A DNA stretch of 64,000 bases from Sediminibacillus dalangtanensis (GTDB taxonomy: Bacteria > Bacillota > Bacilli > Bacillales > Amphibacillaceae), in NCBI RefSeq assembly GCF_017792025.1, contig NZ_CP046956.1:2480001-2544000 (forward strand), in the 5' to 3' direction. The position numbers were made by a program, and so were the translations under genes. The notes under the pieces were generated by a model that saw nothing but the letters and a program-made list of their open reading frames with translations, was not told where the DNA came from and did not search any database. Within the stretch, counting starts at the first letter, position 1. Each line of letters starts with the position of its first letter. Below are positions 8,141 through 15,876 of this stretch, one piece after another.

Positions 8141-8796
8141 TTATTCAACTAACGGGCAGTGTTAATTGAAAATGAAATTGATTCAAATAAACAATACATT
8201 ATAGGAGGAAATCATCATGACGGAGAAAAGTGAAAAAGAAATTCTATTATTGAACAGTGACAAGAATTTTAAAGCATTGATTGAAGTAATTGAAACAGTA
8301 CCTAGTAGAAAAAGAAAAATATCTATCGAAACTAAAGACAGAGCTAAGAATTTTCGAGATGTCCTAATGCATCTGTATGAATGGCATGCCATGCTTGAGC
8401 GGTGGTATAGGGAAGGTATGGACGGAGATATTCCATCTATACCAGCACCTGGTTATAAATGGAGAAATATTAAACTACTTAATATGAAAATTTGGGAAAA
8501 CTATCAAGATGTAACATTAAATCAAGCTATTAAAAAATTGAAATTAAGCCATGAAAGAGTGACAGATTTAATTAAGTCACATACCAATGAAGAAATAATG
8601 ACAAAAAAATACTATAAGTGGACTAAAACAAGTAATTTATGCAGCTATTTTGTAGCAAATACCTCCAATCATTACAATTGGGCTTATAAAAAATGTGAAA
8701 TTATAGCAAAGTCTATAATAGCCGGAGAAAAAGAAGGAGCAAAGGACAAACTTGTGAAATAATGTACTTAAATTAACGGGTGCGTTAGTTCAATAA
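8141..8796 (+). mobile_element. inner single-gene unit with TTATTCAACTAACG inverted ends
   Basis: Within the larger element, TTATTCAACTAACG at 8141-8154 is mirrored by CGTTAGTTCAATAA at 8783-8796 (13 of 14 positions). The unit holds only the ClbS-like gene. Its 3' boundary (8754-8790) begins at the stop region with GTGAAATAATGTACTTAAA and runs into the palindrome AATTAACG-GGTG-CGTTAGTT. The same 3' boundary recurs at 19756-19720, 20195-20162 and 20815-20766 (minus strand), and the same 5' boundary at 20896-20877. No recombinase is present, so the mechanism is unknown. Confidence 0.6.
8217..8762 (+). CDS. ClbS/DfsB family four-helix-bundle protein (DUF1706)
   Basis: 181 residues. The conserved DUF1706 core is present: LMHLYEWHAMLERWYREGMDG (about residues 51-71), then PAPGYKWRNIKLLNMKIWE. 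These proteins share the DinB-like helical bundle; the named member ClbS protects colibactin producers by hydrolysing the cyclopropane warhead, but most members have no known substrate. The ATG at 8217 follows TAGGAGGAAATCATC. The gene is much more AT-rich than ytxC and dnaI around it, stands alone with its own terminator, and lies in a mobile element, so it is clearly acquired. A self-protection or detoxification role is inference only. Confidence 0.75.
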   Translation: MTEKSEKEILLLNSDKNFKALIEVIETVPSRKRKISIETKDRAKNFRDVLMHLYEWHAMLERWYREGMDGDIPSIPAPGYKWRNIKLLNMKIWENYQDVTLNQAIKKLKLSHERVTDLIKSHTNEEIMTKKYYKWTKTSNLCSYFVANTSNHYNWAYKKCEIIAKSIIAGEKEGAKDKLVK

Positions 8797-8800
8797 GAAC

Positions 8801-8836
8801 GGGAACCTACTCTACGAGGGGTTCCCTAATTTTTTT
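8801..8836 (+). terminator. terminator of the ClbS-like gene
   Basis: GGGAACC (8801-8807) pairs with GGTTCCC (8820-8826), followed by AATTTTTTT. It lies inside the mobile element but outside the inner unit. Confidence 0.8.
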
Positions 8837-8870
8837 CATTATAAATCAACAGTATTATTTAACATAGCTT

Positions 8871-8970
8871 AAATAAAAAAACCAACGAGTTCGAATGCTT
8901 AGGATTTCGAACATCGTTCGGTTTTTTCATTTGGCAACTATGCTTTTGTCCCAGCCTCTTTCCTTAAGGT
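8871..8970. repeat. right part of a dispersed hairpin repeat, split by the mobile element
   Basis: AAAACCAACGAGTTCGAATG pairs with TTCGAACATCGTTCGGTTTT, followed by the family tail ATGCTTTTGTCCCAGCC. The left part, ending CTAAAGAGAAAGTTAATTAAAT, lies at 7785-7835. Together they match the contiguous copy at 55940-56058. It may also act as a bidirectional terminator for dnaI. Confidence 0.7.
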
Positions 8971-8982
8971 ATCTCTTTTCCC

Positions 8983-9915
8983 TTACTCCCTCCGGTTCAC
9001 TCCAAAAAGAGGAACCTCTCGGCTGACTTGTTTGATCCGTTCAATGATCCTTCCAGCTTTGACTTTTTCGATGTCGCCTCTTGTAGTAGTCGCTAAATGG
9101 TTTTCCAGCTGTTCGAGACTATAATTGGAGGTGAAAAACACAGGTAACTTTTCCATCATTCTATACTGTAGTATAGATCCCAGTATCTCGTCTCTGAACC
9201 AGGCTGACTGCGACTCCGCTCCTATGTCATCCAGCATCAGAACAGGTATCGTTTTGAAGCGCTCCACTTTCTGATTCAGGGAGTCATCCTTTAAAGATGC
9301 TTTTATTTCTCTGACAAATTCGGGCATATAGATAATCATGGTTGCAATCCTTTTTTTTGCCAGCTCATTGGCAATTGCTCCTAAGAAATGCGTTTTTCCC
9401 ACTCCGAAGGGGCCATAAAAATACATTCCTTTATCAGCTTGTTTATCGGTTCCGATCGACTGAAGGTAACGGAGGGATTCTGTAATAGCCTCCCGTCGTT
9501 TATCGGTGTGATCTAAATCCGTAAAAGTGGCGTTGAGAATATCCTTTGGCATATAAAGGCTTTGAATAAGCGACTTTTGCTTCTCCTGTTCGTCATGCTG
9601 GATTTTTTTATAGCATTTTTCATAGCTTAAACGAACCGTTTTTCCATCTACTTGCAAGTAAGGTGTATAGCCGGGAAGGATGTTTTTACATTCTTCCCGG
9701 ACTGGACAGTCAGCGCAATTTTTAGATTGCGAGATAAATTCATAAAGCTTCATTAAATTCCTGTCGATGTCCTTTGAATCCAATTGTGGATTATTTAAAA
9801 GCAGCTGCTTGACCTGCGAATCATTAACGATTGCGCTTCGCAAGTGACTAAAATTCTCTTGGAAGTTTTTGTTATCTTTCATCCATTTTTTCAAGGAAGC
9901 TTGAATAGGTTCCAT
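8983..9915 (-). CDS. dnaI: primosomal protein DnaI (helicase loader)
   Basis: 310 residues. Loads the replicative helicase DnaC on single-stranded DNA together with DnaB and DnaD. The N-terminal helicase-interacting domain carries a zinc-binding cluster (CADCPVREEC near residue 67 and a later Cys in YEKCYKK). The C-terminal AAA+ domain has Walker A GPFGVGKTHFL (about 168-178), Walker B PVLMLDDIGAE and sensor region TSNYSLEQL. Start ATG at 9915. It forms an operon after dnaB (53-base gap), as in B. subtilis. Confidence 0.95.
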   Translation of the reverse strand: MEPIQASLKKWMKDNKNFQENFSHLRSAIVNDSQVKQLLLNNPQLDSKDIDRNLMKLYEFISQSKNCADCPVREECKNILPGYTPYLQVDGKTVRLSYEKCYKKIQHDEQEKQKSLIQSLYMPKDILNATFTDLDHTDKRREAITESLRYLQSIGTDKQADKGMYFYGPFGVGKTHFLGAIANELAKKRIATMIIYMPEFVREIKASLKDDSLNQKVERFKTIPVLMLDDIGAESQSAWFRDEILGSILQYRMMEKLPVFFTSNYSLEQLENHLATTTRGDIEKVKAGRIIERIKQVSREVPLFGVNRRE

Positions 9916-9968
9916 CTTCGATCATCCTTATTCTTTTACTTCTGTCCCCCACAAACAGAAACAGCGCC

Positions 9969-11345
9969 CTAGCTGCCATTTTCCAAATAGCTTTTTATCA
10001 GTTCGCCAAGGTCTTCCTGGTTTTCTTCTTTATCGATGGAAGTTTCTGTCTCTTTCGCAGTTTTTCCATTCTGTTGCGCTTTTCTTTCCTTAAACCAGTC
10101 TGGGATTACCTCTTTTTGGGCAGGTCTACGATAACTTTGCTTTGCAGAACCCCATTGCTGATATTTTTGATTCTCCGATTTGGCTAGAGCCATTGCCTGT
10201 TTCACTGTTTTCACATTTTTCCTGGCCCAGTGACTCGCTATTTTTTCTAAATAAGCCTTGGATAGTTTCATGTCTGTTTTTAAAAGTACATAATGAACCA
10301 ACACATTCATGACACCTGGCGAAAGTCCTTGCTGTGTCATCACATCTCTGATTGTTTTTAAATCCTGTGCCGAGGCTTGGTTGCCGCCCGATAAATCTTC
10401 TAACAGCTGTTTTGGCGAAATTCCTTCCAGCATCTTCACAAACTGTTCTTCCTTGCTTTCCGGTACTTCTGTTGGATTTTCAGCTTTTACACTGCCAGCC
10501 TGTTTTTCCACCAGTTTTATATCGGCCTTTCTTGCAGAGGCTTGGAATAAATCATGGCAGGCAGATTTGAATTCCTTTGCGTCCAGCTGATTATCTTCAT
10601 TGATAGCCCAAATCACGGCGCTTTCCAAGTCTTGAACAGGCAAATCATACAACACGGTCATTTGCCGAATCAGTTTTTTGTTGGCTGCTGTCAAGACAGA
10701 ACGGGAGGGTATCATCCTTTTTTGCAGCATTTGTTCAATCCAGGAAAAATCAACTTCCTTGTCAAGATGAGCAATGCCTTTCTGGCTTTCTTGCTGCTTT
10801 TCTTCTCTCGGGGAATCGGGAGCAGCAAAATGGTGGATGCGTGTATCAAATACCTCCGCGAATTCCATGGTTACCTCTTCACCTTCTAGGTGATCATGAC
10901 CCTCTATGTCAAACAACTGGAGCAATTCCGCATGTTTTTTTTCGCCAAGGTGATGATAAAGCAACTGTGACAGCATTCCATCATTAAAAAAATCCATCGG
11001 CAAAAAAGGAGGATTCAACTGGTATGTATATACATTCTTTTGTTCTTGTTCCGTTTTATATGTGCTCAATAAGCCGATGCCTTCCAGTTTCAAACGTGCC
11101 TGATACAACTTATCAAGCGGAAGAGACAAGTAATTCATCAACGTGTGATGGGTTTGCAGCTCCTGGTGGTTGTTTCTTAATTGGCACTCACTCATCAGTG
11201 TGTGATATAAAGAGATGGCATCACTGCCGACAAGCGGCTGATACAAATGGGTCAAAGATTGCAGACTGTCCAGAGATAAGGCCGCGGTTGTCTTTATAGC
11301 AAATCCGTCGATCGGGAGTAATTTACCAATATGTTGATGATTCAC
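9969..11345 (-). CDS. dnaB: DnaB, replication initiation and membrane attachment protein
   Basis: 458 residues, the Bacillus DnaB (not the E. coli helicase). It works with DnaD in helicase loading at oriC and in restart, and attaches DNA to the membrane. Seen: an N-terminal winged-helix DDBH1-like region (LTHLYQPLVGSDAISLYHTLM), a long charged linker, and a C-terminal DnaB/DnaD DDBH2 domain with KMLEGISPKQLLEDLSGG and the distal YxxxIAxxW-like motif YLEKIASHWARKNVKTVKQA. Lies between nrdR and dnaI, 35 bases after nrdR. Confidence 0.93.
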   Translation of the reverse strand: MNHQHIGKLLPIDGFAIKTTAALSLDSLQSLTHLYQPLVGSDAISLYHTLMSECQLRNNHQELQTHHTLMNYLSLPLDKLYQARLKLEGIGLLSTYKTEQEQKNVYTYQLNPPFLPMDFFNDGMLSQLLYHHLGEKKHAELLQLFDIEGHDHLEGEEVTMEFAEVFDTRIHHFAAPDSPREEKQQESQKGIAHLDKEVDFSWIEQMLQKRMIPSRSVLTAANKKLIRQMTVLYDLPVQDLESAVIWAINEDNQLDAKEFKSACHDLFQASARKADIKLVEKQAGSVKAENPTEVPESKEEQFVKMLEGISPKQLLEDLSGGNQASAQDLKTIRDVMTQQGLSPGVMNVLVHYVLLKTDMKLSKAYLEKIASHWARKNVKTVKQAMALAKSENQKYQQWGSAKQSYRRPAQKEVIPDWFKERKAQQNGKTAKETETSIDKEENQEDLGELIKSYLENGS

Positions 11346-11380
11346 GATGTTGTCTCCTTTCCTGGATAAGCTTCATCCAT

Positions 11381-11842
11381 TTATTTATTATCCGACCGTA
11401 TCAAATCCTTCAATTCATCCAAAAAAACACTAATATCTTTAAACTGTCTGTACACAGAAGCAAACCGGACATATGCTACTTCATCTACAGAAGAAAGCCG
11501 ATCCATGACCATCTCGCCAATTTCTTTGCTTTGCACCTCAGAGGTACCTCTGTTACGCAGTTCTTTTTCTACTTCTACGGCAATCGATTCGATTTGTTCC
11601 AACGCTACTGGACGCTTCTCGCAAGCCTTGATCAACCCTCTCATCAACTTTTCCCGACTGTACTCTTCTCTTGTCCCTTCTTTTTTGACGACAATCAATG
11701 GTACTTCTTCCAGCCTTTCAAATGTTGTAAAACGAAAAGAACATTCTTCGCATTCTCTTCTTCTTCTAATTGAACGGCCTTCTTCAATCGGACGGGAATC
11801 AAGCACTTTTGTACTTTTAAATTGGCAGTTAGGACATCTCAT
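11381..11842 (-). CDS. nrdR: NrdR, ATP/dATP-sensing repressor of ribonucleotide reductase genes
   Basis: 153 residues. The N-terminal zinc ribbon CPNC...CEEC (residues 3-34) binds NrdR boxes. The central ATP-cone ([20 protein letters not shown] onward) binds ATP/dATP and sets oligomeric state. Starts MRCPNC, the family's invariant beginning. First gene of nrdR-dnaB-dnaI, linking dNTP supply to replication initiation. Confidence 0.96.
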   Translation of the reverse strand: MRCPNCQFKSTKVLDSRPIEEGRSIRRRRECEECSFRFTTFERLEEVPLIVVKKEGTREEYSREKLMRGLIKACEKRPVALEQIESIAVEVEKELRNRGTSEVQSKEIGEMVMDRLSSVDEVAYVRFASVYRQFKDISVFLDELKDLIRSDNK

Positions 11843-11876
11843 TATGTATCAACCCCATACTTTTATAGCAGTTTCA

Positions 11877-12284
11877 TTATAAATCAGCATTCTTCGTCAT
11901 CGATGTTTCCAAAAAAGTTAGTTCTTTCTTTAGCTGGCTGTACAATTTGGGAATCAGGTTATGGCTGAATCCGAAATCAAACGGGAGGACCGATTCGGTC
12001 GTCACTGAAAAGTCAATTGCAGTTCGATAAGGTTTTACCATAATGACCGTAGCAATAATGAAAGCTTTTCTTCCACCGGTGTAATTGACGCTGATTTCTC
12101 CGTGCTCTTTCGATTGAGCTACTATCTCATAGGAACCGGACCGTTTAAAGTATTCCTCAACAGCCTGTAAGCCTTTTTCTTTTGTCGTTTTAAAATAATG
12201 TGTCTGTAAATTTGCATCCCAATGATTTTCACTGGTTTCGGCATGATTGCCGAAATACTTTGTGATTGTTTGTCGAAAACTCAT
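11877..12284 (-). CDS. conserved hypothetical cytosolic protein
   Basis: 135 residues, not recognised as a named family with known function; similar-size proteins sit between speD and nrdR in related bacilli. No membrane segment or signal peptide. The sequence starts MSFRQTITKYFGNHAETSEN and has a beta-rich middle (GEISVNYTGGRKAFIIATVIMVKPYRTAIDFSV) resembling a small alpha/beta domain. The ATG at 12284 follows GAGGTGCCTGTC; an ATG three codons earlier lies closer to the site and is less likely. Thirty-four bases upstream of nrdR, so it may be co-transcribed. Confidence 0.6.
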   Translation of the reverse strand: MSFRQTITKYFGNHAETSENHWDANLQTHYFKTTKEKGLQAVEEYFKRSGSYEIVAQSKEHGEISVNYTGGRKAFIIATVIMVKPYRTAIDFSVTTESVLPFDFGFSHNLIPKLYSQLKKELTFLETSMTKNADL

Positions 12285-12435
12285 GACAGGCACCTCATAA
12301 CTTAGACAAAGTCTTTTCTTTTTATTTTAACACGTTTTTAACGATTAAACGATGACCAAAGTCTTTTCTTTGTTTCACATCCATCCCACCCGATTCAGCA
12401 ATAGGGAAATATTTGGAAAAATATGGCTTCGGCAT

Positions 12436-12471
12436 AAAAAACCCTTGCCGTCTCCTCTTTGGCAAGGGTTT
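12436..12471 (-). terminator. speD terminator
   Basis: AACCCTTGCC pairs with GGCAAGGGTT, followed by six T residues on the minus strand, just after the speD stop. Confidence 0.85.
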
Positions 12472-12483
12472 CTGTTTCGTCCA

Positions 12484-12861
12484 TTATAAGGCTTTAAACT
12501 GGCTGACTTCCACAGGACCCATTCCCCGCGGTACTTCTACTTTTTCGCTACGATTCGACTCAAGCGATTCAGCAATATATTCCGCAGCTACGTTTGGATC
12601 GATAATATCACCACACGTATAGACATCGATGCTTGCGTATCCATGTTCCGGGAAGCTGTGGATTGTTAAATGGGATTCTGAAATAATCACGACGCCGCTC
12701 ACACCATAAGGAGCAAATTTATGAAAAGCAACCTCGCGAATTTCGGCTCCGGCTTTTAAAGCTGCATTCACGAAAATCTTCTCGATTAATCCCATATCAT
12801 TCAGTTTATCTATATTACATTCCCATAGTTCTGCAATAACGTGTCTGCCCATTGTATCCAT
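12484..12861 (-). CDS. speD: S-adenosylmethionine decarboxylase proenzyme
   Basis: 125 residues. Makes decarboxylated SAM, the aminopropyl donor for spermidine. The self-processing site is in [15 protein letters not shown] (the Ser before HLTIHSFPE becomes the pyruvoyl group). The later [16 protein letters not shown] is typical of the short bacterial/archaeal class. Start ATG at 12861 after AAAGGGGGATTAATTGA. It lies downstream of gapB as in B. subtilis, but here has its own promoter and a long structured leader. Its product would be the substrate of the aminopropyltransferase domain encoded at 46.7 kb. Confidence 0.95.
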   Translation of the reverse strand: MDTMGRHVIAELWECNIDKLNDMGLIEKIFVNAALKAGAEIREVAFHKFAPYGVSGVVIISESHLTIHSFPEHGYASIDVYTCGDIIDPNVAAEYIAESLESNRSEKVEVPRGMGPVEVSQFKAL

Positions 12862-13106
12862 TCAATTAATCCCCCTTTTAAAAGTAAAAAAGTTTCCTCA
12901 ATAAAAGCATGGACCGCCATGGGGGAAAGTTAGTCCTAAGAGGTCCTAACCCTTAAAGCAGTGGATATCCATGCTCACGGTGAAGAATTACCGGAAACCG
13001 GGTTGTGTTGAAACAGCTTTGCATTATTTGGTATACCTCTTTTATTCGAAGCATTAAACCAGAAATCCTTCTTGCATACGGCAACCGTCATCAAACGGTT
13101 GATGTG
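12862..13106 (-). promoter_or_regulatory. structured 5' leader of speD (possible attenuator)
   Basis: A non-coding leader of about 245 bases. Seen on the minus strand: a first hairpin CAACCGT/ACGGTTG just after the expected start, and later an outer pair AGCATGGA/TCCATGCT (near 12983 and 12912) enclosing GTTAG/CTAAC and a doubled TTAGGAC. The closing arm is followed by a short T-rich stretch. I do not recognise a named riboswitch class. A stretch CCGGTAATTCTTCACC resembles the CCGGTAATTTTCACC end of the infC-rpmI repeat. Confidence 0.45.
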
Positions 13107-13113
13107 CAAAAAA

Positions 13114-13142
13114 AGTATATACGGTTTACCTTGTTTTTGCAA
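13114..13142 (-). promoter_or_regulatory. speD promoter
   Basis: TTGCAA (13142-13137), a 17-base spacer and TATACT (13119-13114) on the minus strand. Confidence 0.75.
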
Positions 13143-13230
13143 GCATGTTCAAAAACTTTTTTGTAGAGAGAATAAGGGGGCGTTATTCCCTCCATCTTAT
13201 TATTAGGCAATCAGCAGGCACTTATCCGCA

Positions 13231-14262
13231 TCAGGAATACTGATATCGTTCCTGTTTGGCTAAAGCCATGGAGATAAATCTGGCAAGATCTACTACGCGA
13301 CAGGCGTATCCCCATTCATTGTCATACCATGCGATGATTTTCAAGTTATTCTCGGCAACGACCATCGTCGATAACCCATCTACCACTGCTGAAAAATCGG
13401 AAGTTGTGTAATCGATGGAAACTAGCGGCTGATCACTATATTGAATGATGCCATCCATTGACTCCTCGCTGGCTCGTCTAAAGCATTCGTTTACTTTGTC
13501 GGGAGTGACGTCTTTTTGCAGGTCAACGGTCAAATCGACCAATGAAACATTCGGCGTAGGTACACGTAAGGCGATTCCTTTTAGTTTTCCCTCCATGGCA
13601 GGTATTACATCCTTAATTGCTTCTGCAGCTCCAGTGGTGGTAGGGATAATCGACTGTGTACAGCCGCGCGCTCTTCGTAAATCCTTATGCGGATTATCTA
13701 GGCTCTGCTGGTCATTTGTAAAAGCATGAACCGTGGTCAACAAACCATGTTCTATACCAAATTCATGATGAAGAACTTTTAGCAATGGTGCCAGACAATT
13801 TGTTGTGCAAGAGGCTGCAGATATTACCCGATGGTTTTCCGGCTGAAAATCCGCTTGATTTACACCCATAACAATCGTGGCATCCACATTTTTGCCGGGT
13901 GCAGTAATGATGACTTGCTTAGCCCCAGCATCCAAATGCTGTCCAGCTGCTTCTCTCGTTTTAAATTTTCCTGTCGCTTCGATAACAAGGTCTATTTCCA
14001 ACTCTCCCCAGGGAAGCTCGCGCGGAGTCCGGTTGGAGACAAGCAGAACTTTTTTTCCGTTAACCAGCACACCGTCCGAAACCGCTTTCACTTCAGGCGA
14101 AAATTTTCCATGAACGCTGTCATAATTGATTAAATGTGCGATGGTTTCTGAAGGGTAACTGGCATTAATGGCGACTATATCCAATTCGTTGTCGCAAATT
14201 GCCCTTCTGAACACCATCCGCCCAATCCTACCGAACCCATTAATTGCTATACGAGTAGTCAT
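13231..14262 (-). CDS. gapB: glyceraldehyde-3-phosphate dehydrogenase, gluconeogenic GapB type
   Basis: 343 residues. Interconverts 1,3-bisphosphoglycerate and glyceraldehyde-3-phosphate. The N-terminal Rossmann motif is INGFGRIGRMVFR, the catalytic Cys is in SAASCTTNCLAP and the C-terminal NAD(P) contact is in WYDNEWGY. GapB of bacilli prefers NADP and works in gluconeogenesis. Assignment as GapB rests on synteny with speD and coaE, on an absent GapA operon context, and on the CcpN-like box upstream; I could not test cofactor preference by alignment. Confidence 0.9.
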   Translation of the reverse strand: MTTRIAINGFGRIGRMVFRRAICDNELDIVAINASYPSETIAHLINYDSVHGKFSPEVKAVSDGVLVNGKKVLLVSNRTPRELPWGELEIDLVIEATGKFKTREAAGQHLDAGAKQVIITAPGKNVDATIVMGVNQADFQPENHRVISAASCTTNCLAPLLKVLHHEFGIEHGLLTTVHAFTNDQQSLDNPHKDLRRARGCTQSIIPTTTGAAEAIKDVIPAMEGKLKGIALRVPTPNVSLVDLTVDLQKDVTPDKVNECFRRASEESMDGIIQYSDQPLVSIDYTTSDFSAVVDGLSTMVVAENNLKIIAWYDNEWGYACRVVDLARFISMALAKQERYQYS

Positions 14263-14309
14263 TAAAGCGACCTCCTATTAAAGTGCATTTTTATCATTAA
14301 TCATACAAT

Positions 14310-14320
14310 AGTATAGCATA
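14310..14320 (-). promoter_or_regulatory. CcpN-like operator overlapping the gapB -10 region
   Basis: TATGCTATACT on the minus strand fits the CcpN consensus TRTGYHATAYW at every position and overlaps a TATACT -10 element. CcpN represses gapB in B. subtilis under glycolytic conditions. The matching -35 is poor. Only one box was seen. Confidence 0.6.
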
Positions 14321-14358
14321 TTTAATTTATTAGTGTGTCACTTTTTATAACGCAAAAT

Positions 14359-14386
14359 AAAAAAGCCTGGAATTTCAGGCTTTTTT
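14359..14386. terminator. bidirectional hairpin between coaE and gapB
   Basis: AAAAAAGCCTG pairs with CAGGCTTTTTT. It lies upstream of gapB and some 180 bases beyond the coaE stop. The region 14387-14560 holds no credible gene. Confidence 0.75.
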
Positions 14387-14560
14387 CGAAACGTCGACTT
14401 TCTCACTTTTTAAACAAAATCCTTCCTCCAACAACTGTTTCACCACAAGTTCATTTTCGTTCCAAAAGACTTCCAATACGCAATACATTCGTCTATGGAA
14501 GTGGAAATAGTGCTCCCGGTGAAGTTTTTTAAAGAAACCGTGTCCTAGCCGAAGTCTGTT

Positions 14561-15163
14561 TTAGAGAGGAACTTCCCATTTTTTTAAAATGGTGAGCAGC
14601 TGCTGACGGGATGACTCCACACTGCCATTATTATCAATTATTTCATCTGCCATTTTTGCTTTTTTCTCTAAGGGAAGCTGGGAATTCATGCGGTCGATTG
14701 CTTCTTCTTCAGAAAAGCCATTTCGATCCATCAACCGTTGCCGTTGTGTTGGTTCATCTACATAAACTACCAGTACCTTATCAACAAAATGTGTAAGGCC
14801 GCTCTCATATAACAATGGAATATCCAGTACGACGGCCGCTTCCCCCTTATCTGCATATGCGTCTCGTTGTTCCAGCATTTTTTTTCTTACTGCTGGATGG
14901 ACGATATTATTAAGTTGTTCTCTTTTTTCTTTATCTTTGAAAATAATACTGCCCAATTTTCCACGATCTAAATTCCCATCGGAGAGAAGCACATCTTCAC
15001 CGAATAGATCGACAATTTGCTCATATGCAGCCTCTCCCTTTTCTACTACCTGTCTGGAAATAATATCTGCATCTACTATAGGAATATTCCATTCGGCAAA
15101 AATGCCGGCAATGGTACTTTTCCCGCTGGCAATCCCTCCAGTCAGTCCGATTACAAGTGCCAT
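14561..15163 (-). CDS. coaE: dephospho-CoA kinase
   Basis: 200 residues, last step of coenzyme A synthesis. P-loop GLTGGIASGKST (residues 6-17), the DADIISRQVVEKGE substrate segment, IVHPAVRKKM, the lid-region VLDIPLLYESGL and the C-terminal R/Q-rich part TQRQRLMDRNGFSEEEA. The ATG at 15163 is used because AAGGTG is eight bases upstream; the in-frame GTG at 15172 overlaps that site. Part of a polA-mutM-ytaF-coaE run on one strand. Confidence 0.95.
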   Translation of the reverse strand: MALVIGLTGGIASGKSTIAGIFAEWNIPIVDADIISRQVVEKGEAAYEQIVDLFGEDVLLSDGNLDRGKLGSIIFKDKEKREQLNNIVHPAVRKKMLEQRDAYADKGEAAVVLDIPLLYESGLTHFVDKVLVVYVDEPTQRQRLMDRNGFSEEEAIDRMNSQLPLEKKAKMADEIIDNNGSVESSRQQLLTILKKWEVPL

Positions 15164-15176
15164 ATCTATCACACCT

Positions 15177-15806
15177 TCAGGTAATTTTTATGATCCCGAT
15201 TACGATGAGAATCAAACCGGGAAGAAATGTCAATTGCTGCAGCCAACGCCAATAAGAGAATAAGTAGCCGCTTTTCAATCCTCCAGTCAAAAAAATTCCA
15301 GTAGTGGCACCAATGCCACAAGCTGCCAGCAATGGTGGGAACCCAAGCATGGCTGCCCCAATCCCTGCACCAAAAGAGTCAACAGACAACGCCAAACCAA
15401 GCAGCAAAGCTTCTATCCCGGTTATGTTTCCAGATTTATCAAAGTCAGCCGCCATCGGTTTTTTTAATATTTCGATGACAATACCAAGCGACTTTATTTC
15501 AAATTTCAAGACAATCGGCTGTTCCGGTTGCGTATTATCGGTTCGGAAAAACTGGTAAACGACCCAAATGCCAATCAATATAAGTACTGTTCCACCGATC
15601 ATTTCTGCTACTGAAGGATCCAGAAAAGAAGCAATTACGGAGCCGATCAACATGGAAATATAAAAAACTACGGCCGTTATTATCGCGATTAGAAGGATAG
15701 TCCGGGGTCTTATTGCCATTTTCCGTAATCCATAAGTAAATCCGACCATGAAACTGTCCAAGCTGACAGCAAAAGCAAGCAGCACAAAGGTGGAGATATC
15801 AGCCAT
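15177..15806 (-). CDS. ytaF: sporulation membrane protein YtaF
   Basis: 209 residues with six predicted transmembrane segments in two related halves: LLAFAVSLDSFMVGFTYGLRK near residue 8 and LLLGLALSVDSFGAGIGAAML near residue 137. This is a repeat structure shared with MntP-type manganese exporters. YtaF is known only as a sporulation-associated membrane protein. Thirteen bases separate it from coaE, so the two are translated from one message. Confidence 0.88.
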   Translation of the reverse strand: MADISTFVLLAFAVSLDSFMVGFTYGLRKMAIRPRTILLIAIITAVVFYISMLIGSVIASFLDPSVAEMIGGTVLILIGIWVVYQFFRTDNTQPEQPIVLKFEIKSLGIVIEILKKPMAADFDKSGNITGIEALLLGLALSVDSFGAGIGAAMLGFPPLLAACGIGATTGIFLTGGLKSGYLFSYWRWLQQLTFLPGLILIVIGIIKIT

Positions 15807-15876
15807 ATCCTTAACTCCTTTATCCGTATACTTTTACGAGTTAGTATATGGATGGAGTATCCCCCTTGTGCTTACC

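Larger units (their letters stand above)
7836..8869. mobile_element. 1,034 bp non-autonomous element with IS1595-like ends carrying a ClbS-like gene
   Basis: Left end AGCTATGTTAAACAACGCTG and the inverted right end AGCTATGTTAAATAATACTG are identical over the first 12 bases and match at most of the following 14 (CTGTTrAT). The element is flanked by TAAATAAA at 7828-7835 and 8870-8877, an 8 bp target duplication as made by IS1595-family elements. The flanks rejoin into a repeat whose intact relative is at 55940-56040, giving an in-window empty-site comparison. There is no transposase inside; the only gene is the ClbS-like CDS. The related end GGCTCTGTTAATG occurs at 19633 beside a real IS1595-type transposase remnant. 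The AT-richness of the duplication is the main caution. Confidence 0.75.

Noticed and set aside
8147..8790. Identification of the unit as a true integron cassette
   Set aside because: The palindromes are attC-like, but the core sites do not match the published 7-base rules well and no integrase is seen; kept only as an analogy.
14335..14532. A 65-codon frame upstream of gapB
   Set aside because: It runs through a strong terminator hairpin, lacks a site and has no recognisable sequence.
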